A stretch of 31,940 bases of DNA from a virus. The notes below the pieces were generated by a model that was not told the DNA's origin, ran no database searches, and saw only the letters and a list, made by a program, of their open reading frames with translations. Positions within the stretch are counted from its first letter, which is position 1, and each line of letters opens with the position of its first letter. The position numbers and the translations under genes were made by a program. The stretch is from IMG/VR virus record IMGVR_UViG_3300048625_000193, positions 1 through 31,940 of that record, one strand, 5' to 3'. Positions 13,523 through 21,393 of this stretch are shown in pieces.

Positions 13523-13797
13523 GGTAGAAGAACCTTCGTTCCGGTCGAGATGGGTGAGTGGGAGTTGAGCTCGATGAGCTCATAGGCGTTCACGCCGTGG
13601 CGCTCAGCGATTGAGACGTAGCTGTCGCCAGGCAGAGCACGAACCGATGAGGGGCGTTCTGCGGGATCGGCGATGACCGCCGGGACAATATCCGGTGCGA
13701 CCTCTACGGGAGCTTCTAAGGGCTCCTCTACGGTCTCCACGACGGGAGTCTCAGCCTGTTCGGCGACGAGTGTCTCGGCTGACTTCTTGCTTGCCAT
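13519..13797 (-). CDS. LysM-domain protein of the lysis module
   Basis: 92 residues from the ATG at 13797 behind AAAGGAG. The first 50 residues are a low-complexity Glu/Pro/Val linker (EQAETPVVETVEEPLEAPVE). Residues 53-92 (ALPGDSYVSIAERHGVNAYELI...STGTKVLLP) are a LysM fold, which binds GlcNAc in peptidoglycan. It has no catalytic domain and is translated just before the endolysin with a TTGA overlap. It could be a detached wall-binding subunit of the endolysin, or a virion wall-binding protein. Confidence 0.78.
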   Translation of the reverse strand: MASKKSAETLVAEQAETPVVETVEEPLEAPVEVAPDIVPAVIADPAERPSSVRALPGDSYVSIAERHGVNAYELIELNSHSPISTGTKVLLP

Positions 13798-13808
13798 AGT
13801 TGGCTCCT

Positions 13809-14096
13809 TTACTTGACGATGTAGGTGACGAAGGCGGCGATGAATCCGGCGACGGCGATAGCCATAGCTACCCATGTCGTGAAGTGAACCTTCGGACCCT
13901 GACGTTCCTGAAGGACACGAATCGCCGACTCGTGCTCGTTGAGCTTCTTCCATTGACGATCGGACTGAACGTCCACGCGGTTGAACTTCTCCTCAGTTTG
14001 AGACTCGAGCTTGTCAAGCTTGTCGTTCATTGCCTTAATCATTTCCTCAATGCGGCCGATGGCGACGAGAACCTCGGTCATGCTTGGCTCACTCAT
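13809..14096 (-). CDS. Coiled-coil protein with C-terminal membrane anchor
   Basis: 95 residues: a heptad-rich coiled coil (about 5-65, IGRIEEMIKAMNDKLDKLE...) and one membrane span near the end (about 72-92, WVAMAIAVAGFIAAFVTYIV). ATGA overlaps the tail gene upstream. Proteins of this layout sit next to endolysins in many actinophages and are called holin-like or accessory lysis membrane proteins. With the 60-residue protein it gives the lysis set two membrane partners. Confidence 0.72.
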   Translation of the reverse strand: MSEPSMTEVLVAIGRIEEMIKAMNDKLDKLESQTEEKFNRVDVQSDRQWKKLNEHESAIRVLQERQGPKVHFTTWVAMAIAVAGFIAAFVTYIVK

Positions 14097-15193
14097 GAGA
14101 GCTCAATCCATGCCGAGCCGTTCCATCGCTTCGCACTCGAGACGTCAACCCATGAGCTTCCGTCCCATCGCTTGACGGTCGTCGCGGTAGCCCACGCCGA
14201 ACCCGTCCAACGCTTACCTCCCGCCGGTACGAAGACGCCCGAGCTCGTGGTGTACGCCGAGTTTCCGATGGCGTTAGTGGAGTAGACGCGGAAGATATAG
14301 GTGAGCGCCGGTGGAAGATTCGTATAGGTATAGGTACCCGTTCCGCTCCCGCTCATTGCCACGGTGGTCGACCACGTCAATCCTCCGTTGGTAGAGTATT
14401 GAGCGGAGTATGGGATGGCGGGGTTAGCGCCTTCCGATTGTCCAGCGAGGACAATGACGTCATGCCCGACGCGAGTCGCGGCGATAGCCGTCGGAGCTAC
14501 GGGTACTCCGATGATGCTCGCGGTCGTCGAGTAGGCGCTGGAGCCTTCCGAGTCGGTCGCGAGGACCTTGACGAGTGCCGTCGCCGTAGTGCTCCCGCAA
14601 TCAAACGTGACGCTTGACGTGTGAGGAGTGGAGATGGTCGTCCACGTCGCTCCGGCGTCGATGCTGTACGCCCACGAATAGGGCAGCGAGCTCGAGCCGT
14701 AGAACGTCGACCCGCTCGTCGTCGCGGTGATGGAGCTACCGGTGCGGGTGAGCGTCGGGGTTCCCGGAACCGTAGGGACACGGGTGAAGTTGGTGAGGTT
14801 GATAGTCACCGCGGCCGTCGTTCCGACCGGGACGTAGGACGCGTTCGTAACCGAGTCACAATAACAAGTGATAGTGACGGACTGAGCGCCGTTCGTATCG
14901 TGGGGGATGTCGAACATTCCCGTCCCGAAGGTGAGGGATGTTCCGCTCATCGTCTGTTGCCCGGTTGTGCCTTGGTAGACGTATTGCGTGACCGCGGCTC
15001 CGGAGTCGATGGTGTAAACGTACTTCGTGTAAACGCTCATTGAGTAGCCGGCAAACATTCCGGCGTTGTCGTGGCGGAGGTTGAAGTAGGTCGTCAGCCG
15101 GGAGGTGTTGGCCGCCGTGTTGAGCGTCCCCTCTGAGTAGACGACGTCTAGCCAGAAGCCGTTAGCGTCCTTAGCGCCTGAGTAGGTCGCCAT
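14093..15193 (-). CDS. Minor tail protein, DUF859-like with Fn3 domains and KRWxGSxW repeats
   Basis: 366 residues. The first 130 (SGAKDANGFWLDVVYSEG...TAANTSRLT) match the DUF859 type of phage tail proteins. Two fibronectin-III-like domains follow (about 138-232 and 233-320), with PTVPGTPTLTRTGSS and YSTNGGLTWS strands. The C-terminus has three copies of a short Trp repeat: KRWTGSAW, KRWDGSSW, KRWNGSAW. The gene lies between the tail fibre genes and lysis. It probably decorates the tail tip and contacts the host surface. Confidence 0.78.
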   Translation of the reverse strand: MATYSGAKDANGFWLDVVYSEGTLNTAANTSRLTTYFNLRHDNAGMFAGYSMSVYTKYVYTIDSGAAVTQYVYQGTTGQQTMSGTSLTFGTGMFDIPHDTNGAQSVTITCYCDSVTNASYVPVGTTAAVTINLTNFTRVPTVPGTPTLTRTGSSITATTSGSTFYGSSSLPYSWAYSIDAGATWTTISTPHTSSVTFDCGSTTATALVKVLATDSEGSSAYSTTASIIGVPVAPTAIAATRVGHDVIVLAGQSEGANPAIPYSAQYSTNGGLTWSTTVAMSGSGTGTYTYTNLPPALTYIFRVYSTNAIGNSAYTTSSGVFVPAGGKRWTGSAWATATTVKRWDGSSWVDVSSAKRWNGSAWIELS

Positions 15194-15196
15194 CGT

Positions 15197-15934
15197 TTAC
15201 CAGAACCAAAGGTCGCCGGTTGCGTTGGCGGTCGGAGTTGCGGACTGAACGAATATAGTAGTCGCAGCTCCGGACGAGGTTCCGCCCGCACGAATCTTGC
15301 CCGCGACGATGTTCGCTTGTTCCGTCGAGCTGATGTTGGACGCGCTGACGCCGTCGTTGAAGCCCTGCCAGGCGGAGCCATTCCATACTTCGGGGATGCC
15401 CGTCGACGTGTTGAAGCCGGAGAGACCAAGCTCGGGAGAGCTCGGGCGGAGAGCCGTCGTCCAACGACCGAACGGTGCGCCCATGAACTGACGAAGGTCT
15501 TCTACGTTGCCCGCTGAGATGGTTGTCGCCGAGCCCGCAATGTTCACGCGGGCGATAGGGAACTCATAGATTCCCTCGTCGGTCTGAGTGAGTGATGGAT
15601 CGGTAGGGGTCGAGGCGGCGGTTCCTGCCTTCACGACGAGCGTGATGGAGTTGGCCGTCGGGTCGAGCTTGAGAACGATGAGGTCACGTCGCGGGTTCGA
15701 GGAGGCCGCCGAGATGGTGAGCGTGACGATGGCGTCGTTCTTGTAGAAGTGACCGCGCACCATCGCATAGCCGACGGCGACCTTGACGTTCATGCCGGAC
15801 GAGTCGCCCGTGACCTTGACGTTCGAGTCGCCGACCGTGCCGGCGATGCCCGTGAAGTTGAGTCGACGGAAGAGCTGAGAATACTGAGCTTCCGTGGTAT
15901 CAGTGGAGTCGAACGGATAGGAGGTCTGTGTCAT
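15197..15934 (-). CDS. Minor tail / tip protein
   Basis: 245 residues from the ATG at 15934 (AAGGAAAG upstream, start codon inside the repeated GCAACATGACAC). The N-terminus SYPFDSTDTTEAQYSQLFRRL and the VKVAVGYAMVRGHFYKND...RRDLIVLKLDP pattern are typical of siphophage tip proteins that form a beta-rich receptor-binding trimer (baseplate upper-protein type). The C-terminal third is Ser/Thr/Gly-rich with ATGDLWFW at the end. Likely part of the adsorption apparatus with its two neighbours. Confidence 0.75.
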   Translation of the reverse strand: MTQTSYPFDSTDTTEAQYSQLFRRLNFTGIAGTVGDSNVKVTGDSSGMNVKVAVGYAMVRGHFYKNDAIVTLTISAASSNPRRDLIVLKLDPTANSITLVVKAGTAASTPTDPSLTQTDEGIYEFPIARVNIAGSATTISAGNVEDLRQFMGAPFGRWTTALRPSSPELGLSGFNTSTGIPEVWNGSAWQGFNDGVSASNISSTEQANIVAGKIRAGGTSSGAATTIFVQSATPTANATGDLWFW

Positions 15935-15939
15935 GTTGC
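15928..15939 (-). repeat. GCAACATGACAC element, copy 5
   Basis: Contains the ATG of the tail tip protein at 15197-15934; preceded by GGAAA instead of GAT. Confidence 0.75.
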
Positions 15940-15944
15940 TTTCC

Positions 15945-16103
15945 TTACTTGGCTAGAGTGACGTCGGTAATGAAGTGAGCGCAAGGCCCGCAAACGATTT
16001 TGGGGTTCTCCGCGTCCGCTGAGATGGTGATAGGGATGTCCTCGTTTTGACATCCGTCTGTGTGACACGTCACGATGAAGTCGGAGAATACGATGTCGCT
16101 CAT
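15945..16103 (-). CDS. Small zinc-ribbon-like protein in tail operon, 52 residues
   Basis: MSDIVFSDFIVTCHTDGCQNEDIP then VCGPCAHFITDVTLAK. Cysteines occur as C-x4-C and C-x2-C, the pattern of a minimal zinc ribbon. It fits exactly between two tail genes (starting 4 bases after the stop of the tail fibre gene), and proteins of this kind recur in the tail regions of actinophages. It may be a small structural or assembly factor. Confidence 0.7.
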   Translation of the reverse strand: MSDIVFSDFIVTCHTDGCQNEDIPITISADAENPKIVCGPCAHFITDVTLAK

Positions 16104-16107
16104 AGGA

Positions 16108-17973
16108 CTAGCCTGCCCCTGTTGTAGAGGTCATCTGTACCGCATGCCAGTGAAAGCTCGCGACGAACGTCGTGACCGTGTTATTTCCTGAGTAGATGTA
16201 GGCGCTAAACCCGGAGCTCGTCATGCCGATAGCCCGGGGGACGAACGTCTGAGAGTTTGCGGGCGCGGCGCTCTGAGTAATCGTCACGATGGGCGTCGCG
16301 GTGAAGCGCCCTGAGGGGAACGTGATTGCGACGTTTGCCTGACTAGATGAGGAGACCGAGACCGACGCTGTACCGGCAGACATTGCGTAGGGGTAATGGT
16401 CGGCTGTCATACGGCTCGCGTTGAGGTTCACCGTCGCCGCGGTCGTTCCGCCGATGTTTAGCGTTCCGCCGTCAGCTTGAAGGTTTAAAGAAGCGACGAC
16501 GCCGTTGTTCACGGCGAGGATTTCATTCCCGTCGATGCGGACGTTCGCTCCTGCCGAGTCACCAATTTGTAGCGCGTGGAGCGTCGAAGAGGCAGACGCG
16601 TCGTCTGTATTCGTTAGGCGTAGAAGGGGAGCGGTAGTTGTCCCTGTGAACGTGGGGCTCGCCAGGGGAGCCTTGGCAGCGAGCGCCGTGTCAAGACCGG
16701 TTACCTTCGACGTGGCGATTCCGCCCGCGTCAATCTTTGCCGACGTGACCGAGCCATCGGCAAGCTTCGCCGTCGTCACCTGAGAATCATTCACGGTCGT
16801 CGTATCGTTACGCTCAAGCGCCGAGATGCGGTCATCCTGCGAGGACTGAGTCTCGAGAACCTGCGTCTCAGTATCGTCCGAAGAGGCGGCGACCGCCGGG
16901 TCTCCGACCGTAGCGCCGACCTTGACGCCGTCCTCGGTGATGACGATGGCGACCTCGGTGACAATCTGAGAGACCTGAGAAGAACCGACGACGATAGTGA
17001 CCTTGTCGCCGAGACCCCAGTCGACGCCGTAACGCATCGTCTGATCGTCCGACGGCTTGACCGAGATTCCCTCGACCGTGCGTCCCTTATCGGCGAGGAG
17101 CTCGTCGCCGGCTTGCTGAAGCGCCGTCGTGTTCGTTGTAGAACGCTCATCCTTGAAGACCTCGATGCGTCGACCCCACGCGGTCTCTGCCGTAGTGGAG
17201 TCCGTCGAGGAACGTTCGATGAGGACACGCTGAGAGCCGGAGCCCTGACCTGCCACGATGACGCGGGTAGCGTCCGGGCGAGTGTAAGAGTACGACGACG
17301 ACTCGAGGCGAAGGTTATCGACGTCCATGCGGATATCGCCGGAGCGGTCGGTCGGTGCGAACACCTTGAAGACAAGGGTCGAGCCGGACTGAACAACGTC
17401 GAAGCCAAGGCCTGAAGTGAGAAGGAGAGACTCGGCGAGCGCACCGAGCGACTCGAAGCGGGCGTTGCCGGTGACGGTAGCTCCACGTCCGAGGTCGGTG
17501 TCGATGGTGAGACCGGTAATCTTGCGAGCCGTCGGAGCGGACGGTCCAATGTTCGCGTTGACGTACGCCTTCACGACGGTCTCCGCCGCACCCGTGCGAG
17601 TGTCGTAAGCAGATGTCTGAAGATAGAGGTCATCGGTCGAAGGAACGGGGTACGCCAGGCGCTCGCCTAGAACGACCGAGTCATCCGCGCCGACAATATC
17701 CCACGAACCCACCGGGTCATCGGACGACTTGTTGTTAGTCGCCGAGGTCGTAGGGCCAGAGAGGATTACACCCGTCGGAGCCGTGACGATCAGCCCCGCA
17801 CCGGGAGCACGGAGCGTATCGACGAGGGGATGGTCGGAGCGCAGCGTAATCTTCCATGCGCCCACCTTGTTGAATCGGAGGGCTAGCTGAAGCCCGATGA
17901 GGTCGGCGGGGAGAATCTGTCCGACGCGTGTGAGCCCCGAGCGAACCTCAACGGTTAGGTCGCTTACCTTCAT
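16108..17973 (-). CDS. Minor tail protein (Gp37-like) with H-type-lectin-like fibre tip
   Basis: 621 residues. The N-terminal 370 residues match the ReqiPepy6 Gp37-like tail family that forms the tail hub/tip (LIGLQLALRFNKVGAWKITL, DIVGADDSVVLGERLAYP, then a WGLGDKVTIVVG strand). A spacer with SVTSAKIDAGGIATSKV-type collagen-like/phage-fibre repeats spans about 390-450. The last 80 residues (FPSGRFTATPIVTITQS...FVASFHWHAVQM) resemble an H-type lectin domain that binds sugars. The start overlaps the upstream stop (TAATG). Likely cell-wall recognition. Confidence 0.8.
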   Translation of the reverse strand: MKVSDLTVEVRSGLTRVGQILPADLIGLQLALRFNKVGAWKITLRSDHPLVDTLRAPGAGLIVTAPTGVILSGPTTSATNNKSSDDPVGSWDIVGADDSVVLGERLAYPVPSTDDLYLQTSAYDTRTGAAETVVKAYVNANIGPSAPTARKITGLTIDTDLGRGATVTGNARFESLGALAESLLLTSGLGFDVVQSGSTLVFKVFAPTDRSGDIRMDVDNLRLESSSYSYTRPDATRVIVAGQGSGSQRVLIERSSTDSTTAETAWGRRIEVFKDERSTTNTTALQQAGDELLADKGRTVEGISVKPSDDQTMRYGVDWGLGDKVTIVVGSSQVSQIVTEVAIVITEDGVKVGATVGDPAVAASSDDTETQVLETQSSQDDRISALERNDTTTVNDSQVTTAKLADGSVTSAKIDAGGIATSKVTGLDTALAAKAPLASPTFTGTTTAPLLRLTNTDDASASSTLHALQIGDSAGANVRIDGNEILAVNNGVVASLNLQADGGTLNIGGTTAATVNLNASRMTADHYPYAMSAGTASVSVSSSSQANVAITFPSGRFTATPIVTITQSAAPANSQTFVPRAIGMTSSGFSAYIYSGNNTVTTFVASFHWHAVQMTSTTGAG

Positions 17974-18830
17974 TAGTGGAGAACCTCACGTCGTGGGTTG
18001 AAGTAGCCGCTGATTCGGGTCGTTGTGTCTGAGCCGGTAGCGGTGATGCTCATCGTCGACGAGCCCGGTGGGATGGAGAAGAGTTTCGGCGCGCTACCGA
18101 GGTAGGCGTACTTGTTCACGTTGGACGCATCCTTGACGGTCGCGTCCTTCGTGTTCACGATGACTTTGCCGGTCGTGCCGAGGGTTTCTGTGTAGGAGAA
18201 GCCGACACCCTTGAGGGTCACGCTGATTCCTGTCGATGTTCCCTCGAACGTCCACACGGGGAACGCGTCCACGTCGCCGGGGTTCTCCACGCTGAACGAG
18301 CCGAGGAGCTGAGAGGTCTGAACAAGCATCCGGTCAAGCTCCGGGAGAAGACCCTTCGTTCCTGAAGACGCACCGAGGGAGAAGAGCACGGACTGTTGAG
18401 AAGTCCAATACGGGTCGGGAGCTTGAAGAGCAATGTTCCAATTGGCGAACGTGGAGCCAGCCTCGGAACCGAACGTCGTCTCCGCTCCGCCCGCGTAGTG
18501 AACCTCAATCTCATAGGATGCTCCGTCGCTATAGAGAGCGAGAAGCTTCGGGGTTCCGTAACGGTCAGACATAGCCGACGCCAGGCGACGAAGTTTAGAC
18601 TCGACGTCGCTCCGGTCTGAACCGACGACAACGATGGGGAGGTCGAGCTCGCGGATTCCGCGACGAGTTGATCGCCACGTTGAACCGTCACCGGCGGACG
18701 GTGTCAGCTTCAAGTCCGTCGAAGGAATACCGAGACCGGTGAATCCCTTCGTGAGGTAGAAGTCCACCGAGCCGTCAAGGCGAATAGTGTCCCCGTTAGC
18801 GCCGAGGAGAGCGAAGTCTAGCGTTACCAT
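17973..18830 (-). CDS. Distal tail (Dit-like) protein
   Basis: 285 residues right after the tape measure gene and before the tail hub, the standard place of the distal tail protein. The N-terminal domain has RGIRELDLPIVVVGSDRSDVESKLRRLASAMSD, the belt-forming beta/helix part of Dit proteins. A beta-sandwich C-terminal half follows (FPVWTFEGTSTGISVTLKG...SGYFNPR). It joins the tail tube to the adsorption tip. The start overlaps the tape measure stop by 7 bases. Confidence 0.8.
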   Translation of the reverse strand: MVTLDFALLGANGDTIRLDGSVDFYLTKGFTGLGIPSTDLKLTPSAGDGSTWRSTRRGIRELDLPIVVVGSDRSDVESKLRRLASAMSDRYGTPKLLALYSDGASYEIEVHYAGGAETTFGSEAGSTFANWNIALQAPDPYWTSQQSVLFSLGASSGTKGLLPELDRMLVQTSQLLGSFSVENPGDVDAFPVWTFEGTSTGISVTLKGVGFSYTETLGTTGKVIVNTKDATVKDASNVNKYAYLGSAPKLFSIPPGSSTMSITATGSDTTTRISGYFNPRREVLH

Positions 18831-20671
18831 GCGGCGATTACCTTTGCGCGCTTGAGGGCTTGAGTGAGAGCTTGCTCGGAATCGAGCGACGTGTTCGGCG
18901 CGGCGTAGTAGTTGACCGTCTGCCCGGAACCGTTACCCATGCCCATCATTCGCTCAAAGTCTTTCAGAGGAGTGACAACCTCGGGACCCGCCTCGCCGAT
19001 GAGAGCCGTAGTCGGCTTGTCGACGAAGCCTCCCTTCGCGAGCGCGGGAATGTGGGGGATGCTGAAGCCGAACTTCTTACCTCCGACGAGGGGAACCCAA
19101 TCGGGGATGTCGACGTGGATGGCGTTGAGCCCGTCAATCATTCCGTTGATGAGTCCGATGAGGCCGTTGATGGGAGCCTTGACGACGTTGAGCACGTTGA
19201 CGAAGGTGTCGCGAATGAAGTTTTTGACGTTGGTGAACGTGGAGACGATGCCGTTCCAGATGTTCATCCCGGCGTCCGTGAAGAACTTGATGATTCCATT
19301 CCACGCGTCACCGAAGAACTTGACGATGGCATCCCAATTTTTGATGATGATGCCGTAGATAGTCCAATCGAGGAACATTTGGACGAGCCATCCGAGGGCG
19401 TCACCGAACCACTTGGTGATACGGTTCCACACTCCGACGACAAACTCCCACACGCCCGTCCACAAGTCATTCCACCATTTCATGACGGCGTTGAAACCAT
19501 CGGCGAAGAACTTGGAGATGTTCGCCCACGCCTCACCAATCCACTTGACGACGGCGTCCCAATTCATCGCGAGGAAGATGATGGCAGCGACGAGCGCCGC
19601 GATGCCGAGGATAATCCAAGTAATCGGGTTAGCGAGGAGAGCAACCGTCCACGCCCACGTTGAAGCGATGATGGCAGCCATACCACCCGCGGCGGTAATG
19701 GCAGCGACGACGTTGAGGACGCCCATGTAGATAGCGATTCCGAGGAGCGCCGTACCAATAGCGCCGAGCACCGGAAGAATCCAAGCTTGATTATCGGAGA
19801 ACCATTGGAACGCGCCCTTGATGCCCGCACCGAGTCCGCTCATGGCGGGGATGACGTTCGTCGTGATAAACGTGGCAATGCCTGAGATGACCGGCTGAAG
19901 CTCCGTACCGATGGCCTGAGTGAGGTCATCCCATTGAGCCTTCATCTTTGCGAGAGGAGTCGCCGACGCGGCAGCGGTTCCGCCGACCTGACGCTCGACC
20001 TCGCCGAGGATGACCTTCTGAGCGGATGCCACGTCATTGACCGCCATGAAGTCCTTGACTTGCTTCTTCTGGTCTTCTGAGAGCGACACACCTACACGCT
20101 GAAGCGCGGTGATTCCCTTGAGCGGGTCTTGGAGAGCCTTACCGAGCATGACCGAGGCGGAGTCCACCGAGCCGAAACCGGCAGCGGACAAGTCCATCGC
20201 GAGGGTCGTCGCCTTGTCGAACGCTCCGCCCATCGTGCCGGCGCTCTTCGCGACGTTCGAGAACGTCATGAGCTTCGCCTGACCTGCCTTGATGACGTCG
20301 TCGTCGATGCCCGTCATCTTCATCTGTTCGGTCGCGAAGTCCTGAAGGCGAGTGACGACCGTTCCGGTTGCGCCTCCGAAGATGTTCATCTGTTTCGTAA
20401 TGTTGCTGAGAGTCGCGTCGACCTTCGCGCCTTCCTCAGCGGATCGAATCATGTCGCCCGTGAAGGACGCGATTCCGACCGCAGAGAACGCGACCGCCAG
20501 GGGACCGAGTGCGCTCTTGAGACCGCCGAGCATCCCTCCACCGAGACGAGAGCTTGAAGTCTTGCCCGCCTCGTCGGCAGCGTCGGGAAGCCCCTTCTTC
20601 ATCCAAAGCTCGAGGTCTTTAGTACCCGGAACAATGTTCACGAAGGCGGTCGCGAGAGCGCGTTCTGCCAT
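18824..20671 (-). CDS. Tail tape measure protein
   Basis: 615 residues, the longest frame between the tail tube and tip genes apart from the 621-residue hub. The N-terminal third is helical with the TMP-type start (FVNIVPGTKDLELWMKKG). A central block of hydrophobic segments (about 275-360, AWILPVLGAIGTALLGIAIYM...) is followed by Trp/Phe repeats (WDAVVKWIGEAWANISKFF, WDAIVKFFGDAW). It ends in the usual GGFVDKPTTALIGEAGPEVV. It sets tail length: about 0.15 nm per residue suggests a tail near 90 nm, an inference. TAATG overlap with the chaperone frame. Confidence 0.92.
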   Translation of the reverse strand: MAERALATAFVNIVPGTKDLELWMKKGLPDAADEAGKTSSSRLGGGMLGGLKSALGPLAVAFSAVGIASFTGDMIRSAEEGAKVDATLSNITKQMNIFGGATGTVVTRLQDFATEQMKMTGIDDDVIKAGQAKLMTFSNVAKSAGTMGGAFDKATTLAMDLSAAGFGSVDSASVMLGKALQDPLKGITALQRVGVSLSEDQKKQVKDFMAVNDVASAQKVILGEVERQVGGTAAASATPLAKMKAQWDDLTQAIGTELQPVISGIATFITTNVIPAMSGLGAGIKGAFQWFSDNQAWILPVLGAIGTALLGIAIYMGVLNVVAAITAAGGMAAIIASTWAWTVALLANPITWIILGIAALVAAIIFLAMNWDAVVKWIGEAWANISKFFADGFNAVMKWWNDLWTGVWEFVVGVWNRITKWFGDALGWLVQMFLDWTIYGIIIKNWDAIVKFFGDAWNGIIKFFTDAGMNIWNGIVSTFTNVKNFIRDTFVNVLNVVKAPINGLIGLINGMIDGLNAIHVDIPDWVPLVGGKKFGFSIPHIPALAKGGFVDKPTTALIGEAGPEVVTPLKDFERMMGMGNGSGQTVNYYAAPNTSLDSEQALTQALKRAKVIAAW

Positions 20672-21293
20672 TAGGTTATCTCCTTGGGGTTCATCTTCGC
20701 GAGTAGTCGCTTCACCTCTTCCGGAGACTTATCTGTCTTGCCGGTGCGTGTGACGTCCTTGTTCGGGAACGGGTTCGGGTACGGCTTAGGCTTCTTGCCC
20801 TTGCCGGAATTGAGTGACGCGTGAAGGTCGAAGGTGTGCGATGCGACAATCCATTCACGCGAGACGGGATAATTCCATCCGCTGAACGCGGCGGTCGTCC
20901 ACGATGAAGGGTCACGCATGAGAATTGACACGAGGTAGACGGCGTCTAGGTAGGTGACGCTCGAGCCGATGTCGGTCAGCGTGAGGCCGAAGCGTTCCCG
21001 TAGGTCATAGGTGAGCTCGGCGGGATGCTCCTCGATTAGCTCTCGGAGCTTGAGGATTCCCCCATCGGCGCTCCCTGAGTCCATCCCTCGATGAACTTCT
21101 GAAACTCGGTAGAGCTCATGTCGTCGATGGCGTCGAGCTCCGGTGAGCCTTCGCCCATGACGGTCTCGAGGATGGTGAAGGCACGGTCGCCGTCATCGGT
21201 CGCCTTGCGCGACTTGCGGATGACACCGACGGGAATGTCTGAGAAGGAGGGGACGGTGAAGTCGGTTCCCTTGTGAGTGAATGAAAAAGCCAT
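20671..21293 (-). CDS. Tail assembly chaperone, frameshifted long form (G-GT type)
   Basis: A -1 ribosomal frameshift at GGGGGAA (21063-21057) joins 78 residues of the upstream frame (through GAPMG) to 129 residues of the next frame (GILKLRELIEEHPAELTYD...), giving 207 residues. The second frame has no plausible start of its own. Paired short and long chaperones made by frameshift, located between tail tube and tape measure genes, are conserved in long-tailed phages; they wrap the tape measure during tail assembly. The C-terminus is basic (GKGKKPKPYPNPFPNKD). Confidence 0.9.
21036..21293 (-). CDS. Tail assembly chaperone, short form (G type)
   Basis: 85 residues from the ATG at 21293: MAFSFTHKGTDFTVPSFSDIP, then helical GVIRKSRKATDDGDRAFTILETV and TEFQKFIEGWTQGAPMGESSSSES. 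It is translated when ribosomes do not slip at GGGGGAA; it then ends at the TAA 21 bases past the site. It is expected to be in excess over the long form. Confidence 0.88.
   Translation of the reverse strand: MAFSFTHKGTDFTVPSFSDIPVGVIRKSRKATDDGDRAFTILETVMGEGSPELDAIDDMSSTEFQKFIEGWTQGAPMGESSSSES
21057..21063 (-). promoter_or_regulatory. -1 programmed frameshift slippery site
   Basis: GGGGGAA on the minus strand, read G-GGG-GAA in the zero frame. GGG re-pairs with GGG and GAA slips to GGA. GGGGGAA is a slippery sequence often used by actinophage tail chaperones. The shifted frame continues without a break into the 129-residue extension. Confidence 0.88.
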
Positions 21294-21325
21294 AGCGGTC
21301 TCCTTGGTTAGCGGTGCGGAAGTGT

Positions 21326-21380
21326 GAGCGGTCGAAGTGAGTGGAGCCGGGGAGAGACGACCGCTCTATCCCTCCCCGGC
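21326..21380 (-). other. Interleaved inverted repeats, H-type pseudoknot geometry
   Basis: Two perfect 9-bp inverted repeats are interlaced: GAGCGGTCG (21326-21334) with CGACCGCTC (21358-21366), and GCCGGGGAG (21346-21354) with CTCCCCGGC (21372-21380). The order A1-B1-A2-B2 cannot form two separate hairpins. It is either a pseudoknot (loops 5, 3 and 11 nt in the minus-strand RNA) or a two-state switch. There is no T tract. It fills the 100-base gap between the major tail gene and the chaperones. Confidence 0.75.
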
Positions 21381-21393
21381 GGCTTAGGGGTTC

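Noticed and set aside
12767-13585. Plus-strand open frame of 272 codons opposite the endolysin
   Set aside because: No ribosome site or domain; the repeated pattern only mirrors the peptidoglycan-binding repeats.
18860-19663. Plus-strand open frame of 267 codons opposite the tape measure gene
   Set aside because: Asp/Glu/Val-biased product typical of antisense frames; tape measure assignment is secure.
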